From Pedosphaera sp. (lineage in GTDB: Bacteria; Verrucomicrobiota; Verrucomicrobiia; Limisphaerales; Pedosphaeraceae), in contig JAQGPC010000101.1 in assembly GCA_028293285.1 (NCBI GenBank), positions 1 to 64,000 on the forward strand: a stretch of 64,000 nucleotides of DNA. Reading direction: 5' to 3'. Both the position numbers and the translations under genes were made by a program. The notes beneath the pieces were generated by a model. It saw nothing but the letters and a program-made list of their open reading frames with translations. It did no database searches and was not told the DNA's origin. Positions 27,887 to 37,735 of the stretch are shown piece after piece (the stretch's first letter is position 1; each line of letters starts with the position of its first letter).

Positions 27887-28147
27887 ATGAAATTCTTCAG
27901 CAAATTCCAAAAAACACTCGGAGCGTTCAACGTCCACTTACGCCCAAACGCTTCCTCAACCTGCCTCGGCGGCTGTGTCAGACAGAGACGCGCAGGTATG
28001 GCTCAACAACAAGCGATGACACAACAACAGGCCGCCCAGCAACAAACGCTTTCGCAACAACAGGCAGTGGATCAGCAGAAGCTTGATGCTTATAAACGCG
28101 CCTTTGAGGCATCCATGGAAGGTAAAGGTTACTCCGTCAAATGGTGA
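27887..28147 (+). CDS. Small glutamine-rich protein of unknown function
   Basis: 86 residues from ATG 27887 with an AAGGAG site 9 bases upstream; the longer frame from 27830 has no site. The C-terminal half is a low-complexity Q repeat (MAQQQAMTQQQAAQQQTLSQQQAVDQQKLDAYKRAF) ending in EGKGYSVKW. A CLGGC pair sits at the junction. The N-terminus is basic and not a good signal peptide in any frame, so localisation is unclear. Its good ribosome site and position in a tight same-strand run support it as real. Confidence 0.5.
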   Translation: MKFFSKFQKTLGAFNVHLRPNASSTCLGGCVRQRRAGMAQQQAMTQQQAAQQQTLSQQQAVDQQKLDAYKRAFEASMEGKGYSVKW

Positions 28148-28332
28148 ACGAAAGAAAGCTCCCATCCGGCAGCGCGGGCTCTTGGAATCGACGCTGAGGC
28201 GTAGCGAATCGCGACAATCAATTCTTGAAGATAAAAATTAAAAATTCGTACAACCGCTCGTCTTATGATGGGCGCGGTTTTGAAACACATCATCGAACCA
28301 ACAAATAATAAACAGAAAGTAGTAAAGGAATT

Positions 28333-28866
28333 ATGAAACAAAAACTCGGTAACGTGGCATTGGCCGCTTTTCTTGTGATAGCGGTGACTCTCACCGCCCG
28401 TGCGGCGGACGATTTGAAGACCGAAGCGGAGCGGGCTATTAATAGATTCAAGGAGGTGGATCCTGGGTTGCAGACATTCTTCGACAAGTCGGCGGGCTAT
28501 GCGGTCTTTCCCAGCGTGGGCAAAGGCGGATTGATCATCGGCGGCGAGCGCGGCAAAGGCCTGGTGTATGAGAAAGGCAAACCCGCCGGGGAGGCCATAT
28601 TGACGGAGGCCAGCATTGGCGCGCAGGTCGGGGGGGAAGTCTTCTCTGAAATTATTTTTTTCGAGACTCCGGACATGCTCCAGGAATTCAAACGGGGCAA
28701 GTTCATGGTGGACGCGCAATTGAACGGTGTGGTCGCGGCTGAAGGAGCGGAACAGCATGCCAGATTCGAACACGGGGTAGCGGTGTTTGTTCTGCCCAAG
28801 AAAGGGCTGATGGGGCAAGCTTCCGTGGGGGGGCAGAAATTCCAATTCATACCGTTGTCGCAATGA
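28333..28866 (+). CDS. SYLF-domain (YSC84-type) lipid-binding protein
   Basis: 177 residues with a signal peptide (about 1-23, ending ARAAD) and a SYLF domain covering the rest: AINRFKEVDPGLQTFFDKSAGYAVFPSVGKGGLIIGGERGKGLVYEKGKPAGEAILTEASIGAQVGGEVFSEIIFFE. The family binds phosphoinositides in eukaryotes; bacterial members are exported envelope proteins of unknown task. An AAAGGA precedes the ATG. A weak stem AGGGGC/GCCCCT lies shortly after the stop (28880-28898). Confidence 0.85.
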   Translation: MKQKLGNVALAAFLVIAVTLTARAADDLKTEAERAINRFKEVDPGLQTFFDKSAGYAVFPSVGKGGLIIGGERGKGLVYEKGKPAGEAILTEASIGAQVGGEVFSEIIFFETPDMLQEFKRGKFMVDAQLNGVVAAEGAEQHARFEHGVAVFVLPKKGLMGQASVGGQKFQFIPLSQ

Positions 28867-29362
28867 TGGACTATCCGCCAGGGGCTGGCCTTGCCCCTCC
28901 CATAATTTAAATCCACAGCGCCCGTAACCGGCAGCAATGGTGATCCATAGCGAAGAAGCTTGATCCCGATTTCCTCCACCTTGTCAAAGTCCGTGCTCCA
29001 TTGTTGATAATGACACAACTTTCCAACTCATCTATGCGGGACGCGGCCATTTTGGATCGTGGGAATGCTGTTCTCAACTCCAGTGGCGAACATAAAGTTA
29101 TTTTCCGATCTCTTTTTCATAAACAATTTCACTCCTTATACTGCTAACGTTCTTTCAATCCCGGTGCTGCCAAACAGCTTTCTCCTTAACCAAGCCTCTT
29201 CGCCCTGCCTGCCAACGCGCCAACGTAAATTGCATGGGACATGGCTTCAAGGGAGCGTAACAATGGTTGGCGCAGCATTTCGGGTTTCTCCCCATCGTGC
29301 GATGGGTTTTTATCGATTAGCGCTATATGTAAGGGGTTAAGGGGTTGGCAATAGTTAACATA
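28867..29362. other. Intergenic, no gene seen
   Basis: About 495 bases before the transporter. The 93-residue frame at 29059-29340 lacks a recognisable domain and ribosome site. Apart from the weak stem after the SYLF gene nothing was recognised. Confidence 0.4.
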
Positions 29363-32113
29363 ATGTCGTTCTCCAATTCCATTCTGGCGCGAACGCTACG
29401 CAGATTGGCAGAGGTGGTTTCCAAGCACCCCAAGTGGTTCATCTATCCGCAAATTGTTCTCTCGGTCCTGTGTGTAGTCTACACGATTCACGGGTTAAAA
29501 CTGGATATGAACCGTGACAATCTGATTGGGCCCGGAGTGAAGTCCCACGAGATCTACATGAATTTCCGGAAAGAATTTCCAAACGAGGATCAATTGGTGC
29601 TGGTGGAAGGTGATCGGTGGGAACGCAACCGCCAATTCATGGAGCGATTGGCGACACGGATCAAATCGGAAACCAACCTCTTCGCCGGAGTTTTCTACAA
29701 GGGTGACCTGGCCACACTCGGTCCCAAAGCATTGCTGTTGGCGCCAACCGCCGATCTGGAACAAATGCGCAAGTCTGTTGGCGAGTACCGGCCTTTTCTC
29801 CAGGACTTTGCGCAGGCGACCAATCTCGATTCGCTTTTCGGCATGGTGAATCAGCGATTTCTTAATGCGCGGGGCGAGACGGCAGGTCAACGCGAAGCTC
29901 TGCTGAAAGCCCTCCCGTTTTTCGAAAGCATCCTGGTGGATGCAAATCAAAGTATGTCCGCACCGGGCCAACCACCACCACCGCCGGGGATTGAGTCTCT
30001 CTTTGGGGGAGGAACGAGAGGCGAGCAGCAGCTTTATCTGACTTTTGATAAAGGCCGAATCTTTATGCTGACATTCCGGCCCAAGAGCGAAGCACTTGCC
30101 CCGCAGGCGATTGATCGTTTACGGCATTTGATGTGGGAGACGCAAAATGAAGTGCCTGGCGTAAATGCCGGGCTGACTGGCGGGGTGGTGCTGGATTACG
30201 ATGAAATGCGCCAGTCTGAACGTGATTCGATCATCGCGGGCCTGGCCGCGCTCATTATTTGCTCGCTCATTTTCATAATTGCATATCATGAAGTGAGCCG
30301 TCCACTGATGGCCGCTTTTTGCCTGCTTATCGGTTTCGGCTACACGCTGGGTTTTACGACTCTGACGGTTGGCCACCTGAATATTTTGAGCATCACGTTC
30401 GCGCCGATGCTCATTGGATTGGGCATCGATTTCGGCGTTCAATTCATCACCCGTTATGAAGAGGAGATGCGTAATCGCCGCACGGTGGTTGAGGCGATCT
30501 CCAAAGCGATCATCTTTACAGGACAGGGAATCATCATCGGCGGCGTGACCACCGCAGTTGCCTTTCTCGCAATGGGATTGACCAATTTCAAAGGGATTCG
30601 GGAGATGGGCATCATTTGCGGAGGCGGGCTGCTGCTCTGCTTGATTCCAATGATGACAACACTGCCTGCTTTACTGGTCCAAGGCCAACAAAATGTGGGC
30701 CATCAAGAAATTGGCATCACTGGCCAGGTTCGCCGACAAATTGAAAAATCCTGGTTGCAGCATTCGGCGGTCATAGTTCTGGCCGCGCTCCTGCTTTGTG
30801 CAATTGCCGCGCTGCAATTTCGACATGTGTATTTTGATTATAATTTGCTCCGAATGCAGAGCAGGAATCTGGCTTCGGTGGCGTACGAACGCAAACTACT
30901 CCATTCGGCTGGCCGGTCCGTGATGTTTGCCGCCGTTATTGCTGATTCTCCGCAGCAGGCCCGGCAGTATGAAGAGAAGATCAAGACGTTGCCTTCGGTC
31001 TCGGGCGTGGACTCAGCGGCCGGGTATTTTACAGAAGATCAGGGCAGGAAGTTGGAGTTAATCCGCTCGCTCAAAAGCGATTTGGCGGACATCAATTTTG
31101 CTCCAATAGACAAGCAAGCCGTGCAAATTGAAAAACTGAGTGCGACATTGTGGTATTTGACGGGTTATCTTGGATTGGCGGCGGAAAATGTGCAGAAAGA
31201 TAACCCGGACTTGGCCAGACAATTGCGCTCTTTCCGGGAGCGCATTCAAGAATTCCGGAAAACGATACTCAGCGGCCAGCCCCAAATTCCAGAACGGCTC
31301 CACCAGTATCAGGAGACCTTCTTCAAAGAGTTCCGCAACACGGTCGAAGCACTTAAGACTCAGGATGCCAGCAGTCCCTTAAGTCCTTCAGACTTGCCAT
31401 CAGTTTTGCGCGACCGCTTCATCGGGATGACGGGTAAATATCTGCTGCAGGTCTATCCCAAAAAAGACATATGGCAGCATGAAAACCAGCACGAGTTCAT
31501 CAAGGAGTTGGAATCGGTTGTTCCACCGGAGAAAGTAACTGGCCAGCCCACTCAGATTTACCAATACACCAGCCTCCTCAAAGTTAGCTACCAGCAAGCC
31601 GCCTGGTATTCGCTGGGTGCCATCACTATCATGCTTTTCCTTCATTTCCGTTCGCCAGTCCCTGTGATTCTTGCCTTGCTCCCGGTGGGAATTGGTTCCG
31701 TTTGGCTGCTGGGCTTTATGGGCGCAGCCGGCATTCCTTTTAATCCGGCTAACATTATGACTCTGCCTTTGGTGGTTGGGATTGGAGTTACTAACGGCAT
31801 CCAGATATTAAACCGCGTCGCCGAAGAACATGAACCGGGCGTCTTTGCCAAAAGTACCGGTAAAGCGGTGCTGGTTTCCGGACTAACGGCCATCACCGGT
31901 TTCGGCACTCTGCTTCTGGCCAAACATCAGGGAATCAAAAGCCTTGGCGAGGTCATGCCTCTTGGCATCGCCGCCTGCATGATCGTCGGCCTGACTTGTT
32001 TACCTGCGATGCTAAGCATCCTTGCCCGGTTGGGATGGACGATGAAATCCGACCGAGAGCGGCAGGCGGAAGATCATGTAGGATGGCACTGGCTGAGGTG
32101 GCACCGCCATTGA
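29363..32113 (+). CDS. RND/MMPL superfamily transporter, HpnN-like
   Basis: About 916 residues from ATG 29363 (the TTG at 29345 is less likely). Two halves each hold one N-terminal helix, a large periplasmic domain and a five-helix bundle: FIYPQIVLSVLCVVYTIHGLKLDMNRDNLIGPG at the start, SIIAGLAALIICSLIFIIAYHEVSRPLMAAFCLLIGFGYTLGFTTLTVG and APMLIGLGIDFGVQFITRYEEEM in half one, and MLFLHFRSPVPVILALLPVGIGSVWLLGFMGAAGIPFNPANIMTLPLVVGIGVTNGIQILNRVAEE in half two. The intramembrane GLGIDFGVQ / GIGVTNGIQ motifs are the SSD/MMPL relay region. The size and motifs resemble HpnN, which moves hopanoids to the outer membrane, but no hopanoid genes are nearby, so lipid cargo is inferred. Confidence 0.8.
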   Translation: MSFSNSILARTLRRLAEVVSKHPKWFIYPQIVLSVLCVVYTIHGLKLDMNRDNLIGPGVKSHEIYMNFRKEFPNEDQLVLVEGDRWERNRQFMERLATRIKSETNLFAGVFYKGDLATLGPKALLLAPTADLEQMRKSVGEYRPFLQDFAQATNLDSLFGMVNQRFLNARGETAGQREALLKALPFFESILVDANQSMSAPGQPPPPPGIESLFGGGTRGEQQLYLTFDKGRIFMLTFRPKSEALAPQAIDRLRHLMWETQNEVPGVNAGLTGGVVLDYDEMRQSERDSIIAGLAALIICSLIFIIAYHEVSRPLMAAFCLLIGFGYTLGFTTLTVGHLNILSITFAPMLIGLGIDFGVQFITRYEEEMRNRRTVVEAISKAIIFTGQGIIIGGVTTAVAFLAMGLTNFKGIREMGIICGGGLLLCLIPMMTTLPALLVQGQQNVGHQEIGITGQVRRQIEKSWLQHSAVIVLAALLLCAIAALQFRHVYFDYNLLRMQSRNLASVAYERKLLHSAGRSVMFAAVIADSPQQARQYEEKIKTLPSVSGVDSAAGYFTEDQGRKLELIRSLKSDLADINFAPIDKQAVQIEKLSATLWYLTGYLGLAAENVQKDNPDLARQLRSFRERIQEFRKTILSGQPQIPERLHQYQETFFKEFRNTVEALKTQDASSPLSPSDLPSVLRDRFIGMTGKYLLQVYPKKDIWQHENQHEFIKELESVVPPEKVTGQPTQIYQYTSLLKVSYQQAAWYSLGAITIMLFLHFRSPVPVILALLPVGIGSVWLLGFMGAAGIPFNPANIMTLPLVVGIGVTNGIQILNRVAEEHEPGVFAKSTGKAVLVSGLTAITGFGTLLLAKHQGIKSLGEVMPLGIAACMIVGLTCLPAMLSILARLGWTMKSDRERQAEDHVGWHWLRWHRH

Positions 32114-32205
32114 TCTGATGCCACTTGTGCGGGATTTCACTGGCAGTCAGCCGATTGACACCAACTTTTGGAGAACCCGTCGTTGAGGATCAACGACTGC
32201 CAAGG

Positions 32206-32280
32206 TGGCTCCAAAGGTAGGACTCGAACCTACAACCGATCGGTTAACAGCCGATTGCTCTACCATTGAGCTACTTTGGA
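32206..32280 (-). tRNA. tRNA-Asn (GTT)
   Basis: On the minus strand TCCAAAGTAGCTCAATGGTAGAGCA... folds as a full tRNA: acceptor TCCAAAG/CTTTGGA, D-arm AGCTCAATGGTAGAGC, anticodon loop CTGTTAA with anticodon GTT, T-arm GTAGGTTCGAGTCCTAC. The body is 32209-32280 (72 nt) and CCA is encoded (32206-32208). Confidence 0.95.
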
Positions 32281-32344
32281 TACCAAACGGACGCGCAATT
32301 TACAAAGCGTTTGCCTACGCGTCAACTGATTTTACCCCTATTCC

Positions 32345-33196
32345 TCAACGCTGGCAACGGGGACAGTAAAAGGTGCTTCGAGCCGCCTGGACGAATCGTT
32401 TGATGCCGGTACTGCATCTGGCGCAGGGCTTTCCGTGGCGATCATAAACCAAAAGACGCTCCTGATAAAACTCGGAGGCGTTCCCGGCATTGCCATAATA
32501 AAAAAGTCCATCGCGGCTCCCGCTACCCTCAAAATCCAAGGGCAAGGTGCTGCCACATTTGATGGCTTTATTGAGGACGTCGCGAATGGCCTGCCGGAGG
32601 AGTTTGATTTGCGGGGGTTTTAATTTATTGGCGGCGAGGCGCGGAGAAATACCGGCGCGATACAGGGCTTCGCTGGCGTAAATGTTGCCAACGCCGGCGA
32701 CCAGGCTTTGGTCGAGGAGTTTGATTTTGATGGGCTGGCTCGAACGCTTGAGGGCTGTGGCAAAATAGGCGGCGGTGAATTCCGGGCCGAGTGGTTCGGG
32801 ACCCAAGGCGGCGATGGAAGATGTATCGAGGGTGAGTCGTCCGAAGTAGCGGGTGTCTTCGTAGATGAATTGGACTTGGCCGAGATCCATGGTGACGGCG
32901 GCATGTTTGGGCAAGGGAGCTTTTTTGGACAGGAGATACATGCGGCCGGTCATGCCGAGATGACCGAGCAGTGAGAGCGGAGTGCGTTGGTCGGCTTTGC
33001 GCAGGGTGAAGAGGAGATATTTGCCGCGACGGGTGACATCGATGAATTTTGCGCCGGAGAGAGTTTGTTTTAATTCGCGCTCGGAGGTGGGAGCGATGAC
33101 TTTGGCACGGCGGACTTCGACGTTGCGAATGGTCCGACCTTTTATTAATGGCGAAAGGTGGCGAATTAAAATTTCAACTTCGGGTAATTCGGGCAT
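32345..33196 (-). CDS. mutM: Formamidopyrimidine-DNA glycosylase
   Basis: 283 residues, slightly longer than the usual 270. It begins MPELPEVEILIRHLSPLIKGRTI with the catalytic N-terminal Pro (after Met removal) and Glu. The middle has LLDQSLVAGVGNIYASEALYRAGISPRLAA, the helix-two-turn-helix. The C-terminal zinc finger is complete (VYDRHGKPCARCSTGIKRFVQAARSTFYCPRCQR, four Cys). It excises oxidised purines such as 8-oxoguanine. It lies just upstream of tRNA-Asn and on the same strand as the phosphoribosyltransferase and pyrH. Confidence 0.95.
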   Translation of the reverse strand: MPELPEVEILIRHLSPLIKGRTIRNVEVRRAKVIAPTSERELKQTLSGAKFIDVTRRGKYLLFTLRKADQRTPLSLLGHLGMTGRMYLLSKKAPLPKHAAVTMDLGQVQFIYEDTRYFGRLTLDTSSIAALGPEPLGPEFTAAYFATALKRSSQPIKIKLLDQSLVAGVGNIYASEALYRAGISPRLAANKLKPPQIKLLRQAIRDVLNKAIKCGSTLPLDFEGSGSRDGLFYYGNAGNASEFYQERLLVYDRHGKPCARCSTGIKRFVQAARSTFYCPRCQR

Positions 33197-33269
33197 GAGA
33201 ATTTTTTCAGAAGCTTCGAGCGGGTTTGAGGGAACTGCAAGTAAAAGTCACGAGGATTACCAAAGTGGA

Positions 33270-33300
33270 GAGACACGAATTGCACGAATTTACACAAATA
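33270..33300. repeat. Dispersed ACGAATTGCACGAAT repeat, copy 1
   Basis: GAGACACGAATTGCACGAATTTACACAAAT here and GAGATACGAATTGCACGAATGAACACGAAT at 47262-47292 share a 15-base core and similar flanks, both in gene-free DNA. Confidence 0.5.
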
Positions 33301-33395
33301 AATCATTTCATCGGAACTAAAAACACTCCGGGCCTGTTGTTATAACGTTCTTCAAAATGAATGTCTAAACGAAGCGAGCGATTGCCCCCCCATCC

Positions 33396-33436
33396 CGGCC
33401 TTCTTCCTCCCGCATGCGGGAGATGGGGAGAAGGAG
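33396..33436. repeat. Imperfect palindrome around CTCCCGCATGCGGGAG
   Basis: A perfect 8+8 palindromic core with outer arms CCTTCT / AGAAGG gives a long hairpin. Related CGCATGCGG cores occur in gaps near 1353 and 46965. It resembles a REP-type intergenic palindrome. Confidence 0.4.
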
Positions 33437-33557
33437 AAGAAAGCAAGGCCGTGAGTATTTTTCCATGGGCTCGATAAATGACATTTATTTTGATGATTGT
33501 TATAAATCCGAATTATTTTTTGCCGAGTTGAGACAACGCCTTTAACCCATTGTCACA

Positions 33558-34190
33558 TTAAATTGCCGGAGCTTGGAGAAGGGCAAGAACTTCTTCGTCG
33601 GAGGTTTGCGAAAATGAGGAATAGTATTGGCCGACGGCGGCAAAATCGGGATCGGATTCGAGCACGATTACCTCGCGGGCAATTCGAGCCAGCCGATCCG
33701 TAGCGGTCACGGAGGCAACCGGGGCAGCGACTATAACGCGGGCAGACCCTTGCTCCCGGGCGGACGTCACTGCCGCCTCGGTGGTAGCGCCAGTTGCCAA
33801 GCCGTCATCCACGATAAGAACATTTTTTCCGGAAAGTGATGGGGCAGCGGCGTGATGGAATTTAGCGCGGTAGTTTTTTAAACGTTCAGTTTCCTCGGCG
33901 ATGACATCCTCCAATTCGGAACGGGAAACTCGCGTTTCCTCCATCGCGACCCGATCCAACAGGACGACGCCGTGTTCAGCCAGCGCGCCGACGGCAAATT
34001 CGCGGAACTGTGGATGGCCAATTTTCCGAACCACGAGGACATCCAAGGGAAGTTTCAAAATATGCGCCACCTCGGCTGCGACCACAACACCGCCACGCGG
34101 CAATCCTAAAACAATATCTGCCTCTACGCCCCGTTTCAAGAGGTGCTGGCCGAGTTGGACGCCTGCTGCTTCTCGTGATGAGAAGATCAT
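33558..34190 (-). CDS. Phosphoribosyltransferase-family protein
   Basis: 210 residues of the type I phosphoribosyltransferase fold. The PRPP-binding loop is plain (NVLIVDDGLATGATTEAAV, residues about 123-141), and an upstream lid or flexible region follows GLPRGGVVVAAEVAHILKLPLDVLVVRKIGHPQFREFAVGALAEHG. This subgroup (with PRGG and RKIG motifs) is widespread and poorly characterised; it is not one of the standard purine or pyrimidine salvage enzymes. It is downstream of pyrH on the same strand with a tandem repeat between. Substrate unknown. Confidence 0.8.
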   Translation of the reverse strand: MIFSSREAAGVQLGQHLLKRGVEADIVLGLPRGGVVVAAEVAHILKLPLDVLVVRKIGHPQFREFAVGALAEHGVVLLDRVAMEETRVSRSELEDVIAEETERLKNYRAKFHHAAAPSLSGKNVLIVDDGLATGATTEAAVTSAREQGSARVIVAAPVASVTATDRLARIAREVIVLESDPDFAAVGQYYSSFSQTSDEEVLALLQAPAI

Positions 34191-34236
34191 ATAAAAAAAT
34201 CGCCTCGCTTCGGCGAAAAATCAATAGCTGCAAGAA

Positions 34237-34307
34237 TGGAGTGTTGGAGTGTTGGAGTGTTGGAGTGTTGGAGTGTTGGAGTGTTGGAGTGTTGGAGTGT
34301 TGGAGTG
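34237..34307. repeat. 8-bp tandem repeat (TGGAGTGT, about 8.9 copies)
   Basis: Eight exact copies of TGGAGTGT followed by TGGAGTG span 71 bases between the phosphoribosyltransferase start (34190) and the pyrH stop (34360). All copies are identical, which points to recent slippage expansion. An 8-bp unit would shift frame if read, but no gene spans it. Confidence 0.9.
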
Positions 34308-34359
34308 GAAATGAATGTTCCAGCTCCAAAACTCCGCTAAACGCTTACTGCGTCTTTTG

Positions 34360-35148
<789 letters not shown>

Positions 35149-35320
35149 TCAAAGCCCTCGCGCGTCCCATTTTCGTATAAAGAAATGGAAAAGCAAACGT
35201 TGAATCCGTATTTCGCGCGGGGTTGACGAAGTGAAGACCGGGAAATCGGCTGGCTTACTTTTCCTTGTCAGTTTCAAGGGTAGTTATCTACGATGGAGGG
35301 GATGGCCACCCAACTTTTCA

Positions 35321-37693
35321 ATGAGCAAATCTAGCGATTCCCGTCGGGATTTGTTGATTTACTTGCTGCTGGCGCTGGTCACTGTGGTTTTGTACTTACC
35401 CCTGGCAAGCTTTGAGTTTAACAACTACGACGATGCCCAGTATATAACCGACAATACGCGCCTTCAATCCGGGCTCACAGCCGAAAATCTGGCATGGGCG
35501 TTCACGAGTGGATATGCGAGCAATTGGCATCCCTTAACCTGGATCTCGCACATGCTGGATTGCCAGATTTACGGTCTCAAACCGGGCGGCCACCACCTGA
35601 CAAACTTACTGTTCCATGTGGCCAACAGCTTGCTGCTTTTTGGATTATTGCGTCGTTTGACGGGGGCTTTTTGGCGGAGCGCGATGGTGGCCGCACTTTT
35701 TGCATGGCATCCGGTGCATGTGGAATCGGTGGCGTGGGTGGCCGAGCGCAAGGATGTATTAAGCACATTTTTTGCGCTGCTGACCGTGTGGGCTTACGTG
35801 GCTTATACGAAAACACCGACGCGGGCGCGCTACTGCCTGGTGATAATCTATTTTGCCCTTGGCCTTATGGCCAAACCGATGCTCGTTACCCTGCCCCTCG
35901 TTTTGTTATTATTGGATTATTGGCCGTTGCACCGCCTGCGAGTATTTCCGGTTCAGCCGTTCCGTTCGTACATGCCGCTGGTGCGGGAAAAATTGCCGTT
36001 GTTTGTTTTAACAGCAGTTTTGTGTTGCGTGACGTTTTTAGTCCAGAAGGCTGGCGGCTCGGTGGCGCTCAGCGGGCTGCCTTTCCCTTACCGCGCGGAG
36101 AATGCGTTGGTTTCCTGTGTGCGGTACATCGGGAAGATATTTTGGCCGACGCATCTGTCGATATTTTATCCCTATCCGCCCAGCCTGCCACTATGGGAGG
36201 TGTTGGGAGCGGGTTTATTGTTGGTTGGGATTTGTGCATGGGCAGGACGTTGCGCACGAAACCATCCCTATGTGGCCGCAGGCTGGTTTTGGTTTTTGAT
36301 CACGCTGATTCCGGTGATTGGCCTGGTGCAGGTGGGTGATCAAGCCATGGCTGACCGTTATACGTATATTCCAGCCATTGGCTTATTCCTGATCGTGACG
36401 TGGGGAGCAAATGAATTGGCGATGCGTTGGTCTCGTACAAAATGGCTAATGGGCATGGCGGCCGTGCTGGTCCTGGCAGGTTGCCTGGTTGGCACGACAT
36501 TGCAGGTGCGTTATTGGCGGAATAGTTTCACCTTGTTCAACCATGCCCTGGAAGTGACTACAGACAATGCGGTCGCACATTCCAAACTGGCAGAAGCTTT
36601 CGCAACGAAAGGAGATTTCAAGGAGTCGCTGGCGCATTATAACGAAGTTTTGCGGATTAAACCGGGCGATGCAGAGGCGGAAAACAGCATTGGCACGCTA
36701 TTCTATCAGCAAAATAAGTTTGAGGAGGCATCGGCGCATTTTAACGCGGCACTAAAGGTTCGTCCCAATTATGACATGGCTTATTACAATTTGGGTTTGT
36801 TGCTGCTGCAGGAGGGTAAACCCGGTGAGGCCATCGAAAAGTTTCAGAGCGCTTTGAAATTTAATGCGCGTCATGACAAGGCCCGTACCAGCCTGGGGCA
36901 GGCGCTGACCCAACAAGGAAAGCTTGATGAAGCCATCGAGCAGTACCGGGAAGCGCTCAAATATGCGCCGCAGAACCCTTATGCGCAAAACAGCCTGGCC
37001 GATGCGCTTGATCGAAAGGGCAAATTGGAAGAAGCAATTCCGCATTATCTCGCAGCGCTGCAAAGCAAGCCCGACCTCGTGGAAGCACATTACAATCTTG
37101 GCAATGCCTTGATAAGCCAAGGGAAGATAAACGAGGCGGCGGGACATTACTCCGAAGCGGTCCGCTTCCGCCCCGATTATATGGAGGCGCATTTCAACCT
37201 CGGCAATATTTTGATCCAACAGAAACAATGGGACGCGGCCGTGGGTCATTATGCAGAGGTCCTGCGACTAAAACCGGATTTTGTGGATGCTCATGCTAAT
37301 ATGGGCATCGCATTGACCCGCCAAGGCAAAACCAGCGAGGCCGTTGCTCATTATCGCGCAGCATTGCAATTAGATCCGCGATCTGTCACGGCACTTAAAA
37401 AATTGGCGTGGATTCTGGCGACGAATCCGAATGCCAAACTTCGGGATGGCGCGGAAGCGGTCCGGTTATCCGCGCTGGCACTAGAGGTTAACGGAGCGGC
37501 TGATGCGAATGCGTGGGACATTCGCGGAGCAGCTTGCGCAGAAGCCGGGCAATTCGCGGAAGCGGCAAGTGCGGCGAAAAAAGCCATTGACTTGGCCACG
37601 GCTTCGCAACATAAGGAAGTAATCACCGAAATGCAAAATCGCCTGCGTTTATATGAAGCCGGGCAGGCTTTTCACGAAAGCGCCACACCGTGA
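35321..37693 (+). CDS. TMTC-like membrane protein with TPR repeats (paralog 1)
   Basis: About 790 residues from ATG 35321 (a GTG at 35231 is possible). The first 400 residues have around ten membrane helices in a GT-C-like layout, with an acidic first loop (FEFNNYDDAQYITDN), a conserved block GYASNWHPLTWISHMLDCQIYGLKPGGHHLTNLLFHVANSLLLFGLLRRLTG and WHPVHVESVAWVAERKDVLSTFF. Residues about 430-770 are about nine TPR repeats (AEAHYNLGNALISQGKINEAAGHYSEAVRFRPDY). This is the architecture of TMTC protein O-mannosyltransferases, but catalysis is unproven for bacterial members. It is close in sequence and layout to 56083-58329. Confidence 0.8.
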   Translation: MSKSSDSRRDLLIYLLLALVTVVLYLPLASFEFNNYDDAQYITDNTRLQSGLTAENLAWAFTSGYASNWHPLTWISHMLDCQIYGLKPGGHHLTNLLFHVANSLLLFGLLRRLTGAFWRSAMVAALFAWHPVHVESVAWVAERKDVLSTFFALLTVWAYVAYTKTPTRARYCLVIIYFALGLMAKPMLVTLPLVLLLLDYWPLHRLRVFPVQPFRSYMPLVREKLPLFVLTAVLCCVTFLVQKAGGSVALSGLPFPYRAENALVSCVRYIGKIFWPTHLSIFYPYPPSLPLWEVLGAGLLLVGICAWAGRCARNHPYVAAGWFWFLITLIPVIGLVQVGDQAMADRYTYIPAIGLFLIVTWGANELAMRWSRTKWLMGMAAVLVLAGCLVGTTLQVRYWRNSFTLFNHALEVTTDNAVAHSKLAEAFATKGDFKESLAHYNEVLRIKPGDAEAENSIGTLFYQQNKFEEASAHFNAALKVRPNYDMAYYNLGLLLLQEGKPGEAIEKFQSALKFNARHDKARTSLGQALTQQGKLDEAIEQYREALKYAPQNPYAQNSLADALDRKGKLEEAIPHYLAALQSKPDLVEAHYNLGNALISQGKINEAAGHYSEAVRFRPDYMEAHFNLGNILIQQKQWDAAVGHYAEVLRLKPDFVDAHANMGIALTRQGKTSEAVAHYRAALQLDPRSVTALKKLAWILATNPNAKLRDGAEAVRLSALALEVNGAADANAWDIRGAACAEAGQFAEAASAAKKAIDLATASQHKEVITEMQNRLRLYEAGQAFHESATP

Positions 37694-37735
37694 AGACCGA
37701 TCATTTCAATCATCGCGCCGTGCTAATCATCCGTC

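Larger units (their letters stand above)
33197..33557. other. Intergenic with repeats
   Basis: 360 bases holding one copy of an ACGAATTGCACGAAT repeat (33270-33300) and a long imperfect palindrome around CTCCCGCATGCGGGAG (33396-33436). No gene recognised. Confidence 0.45.

Noticed and set aside
29059-29340. 93-residue plus-strand ORF before the RND transporter
   Set aside because: Repeat-free but no domain, no ribosome site and a basic, random-looking sequence.
34237-34307. CRISPR array
   Set aside because: The 8-bp units are contiguous with no spacers; it is a simple tandem repeat. No cas genes in the window.
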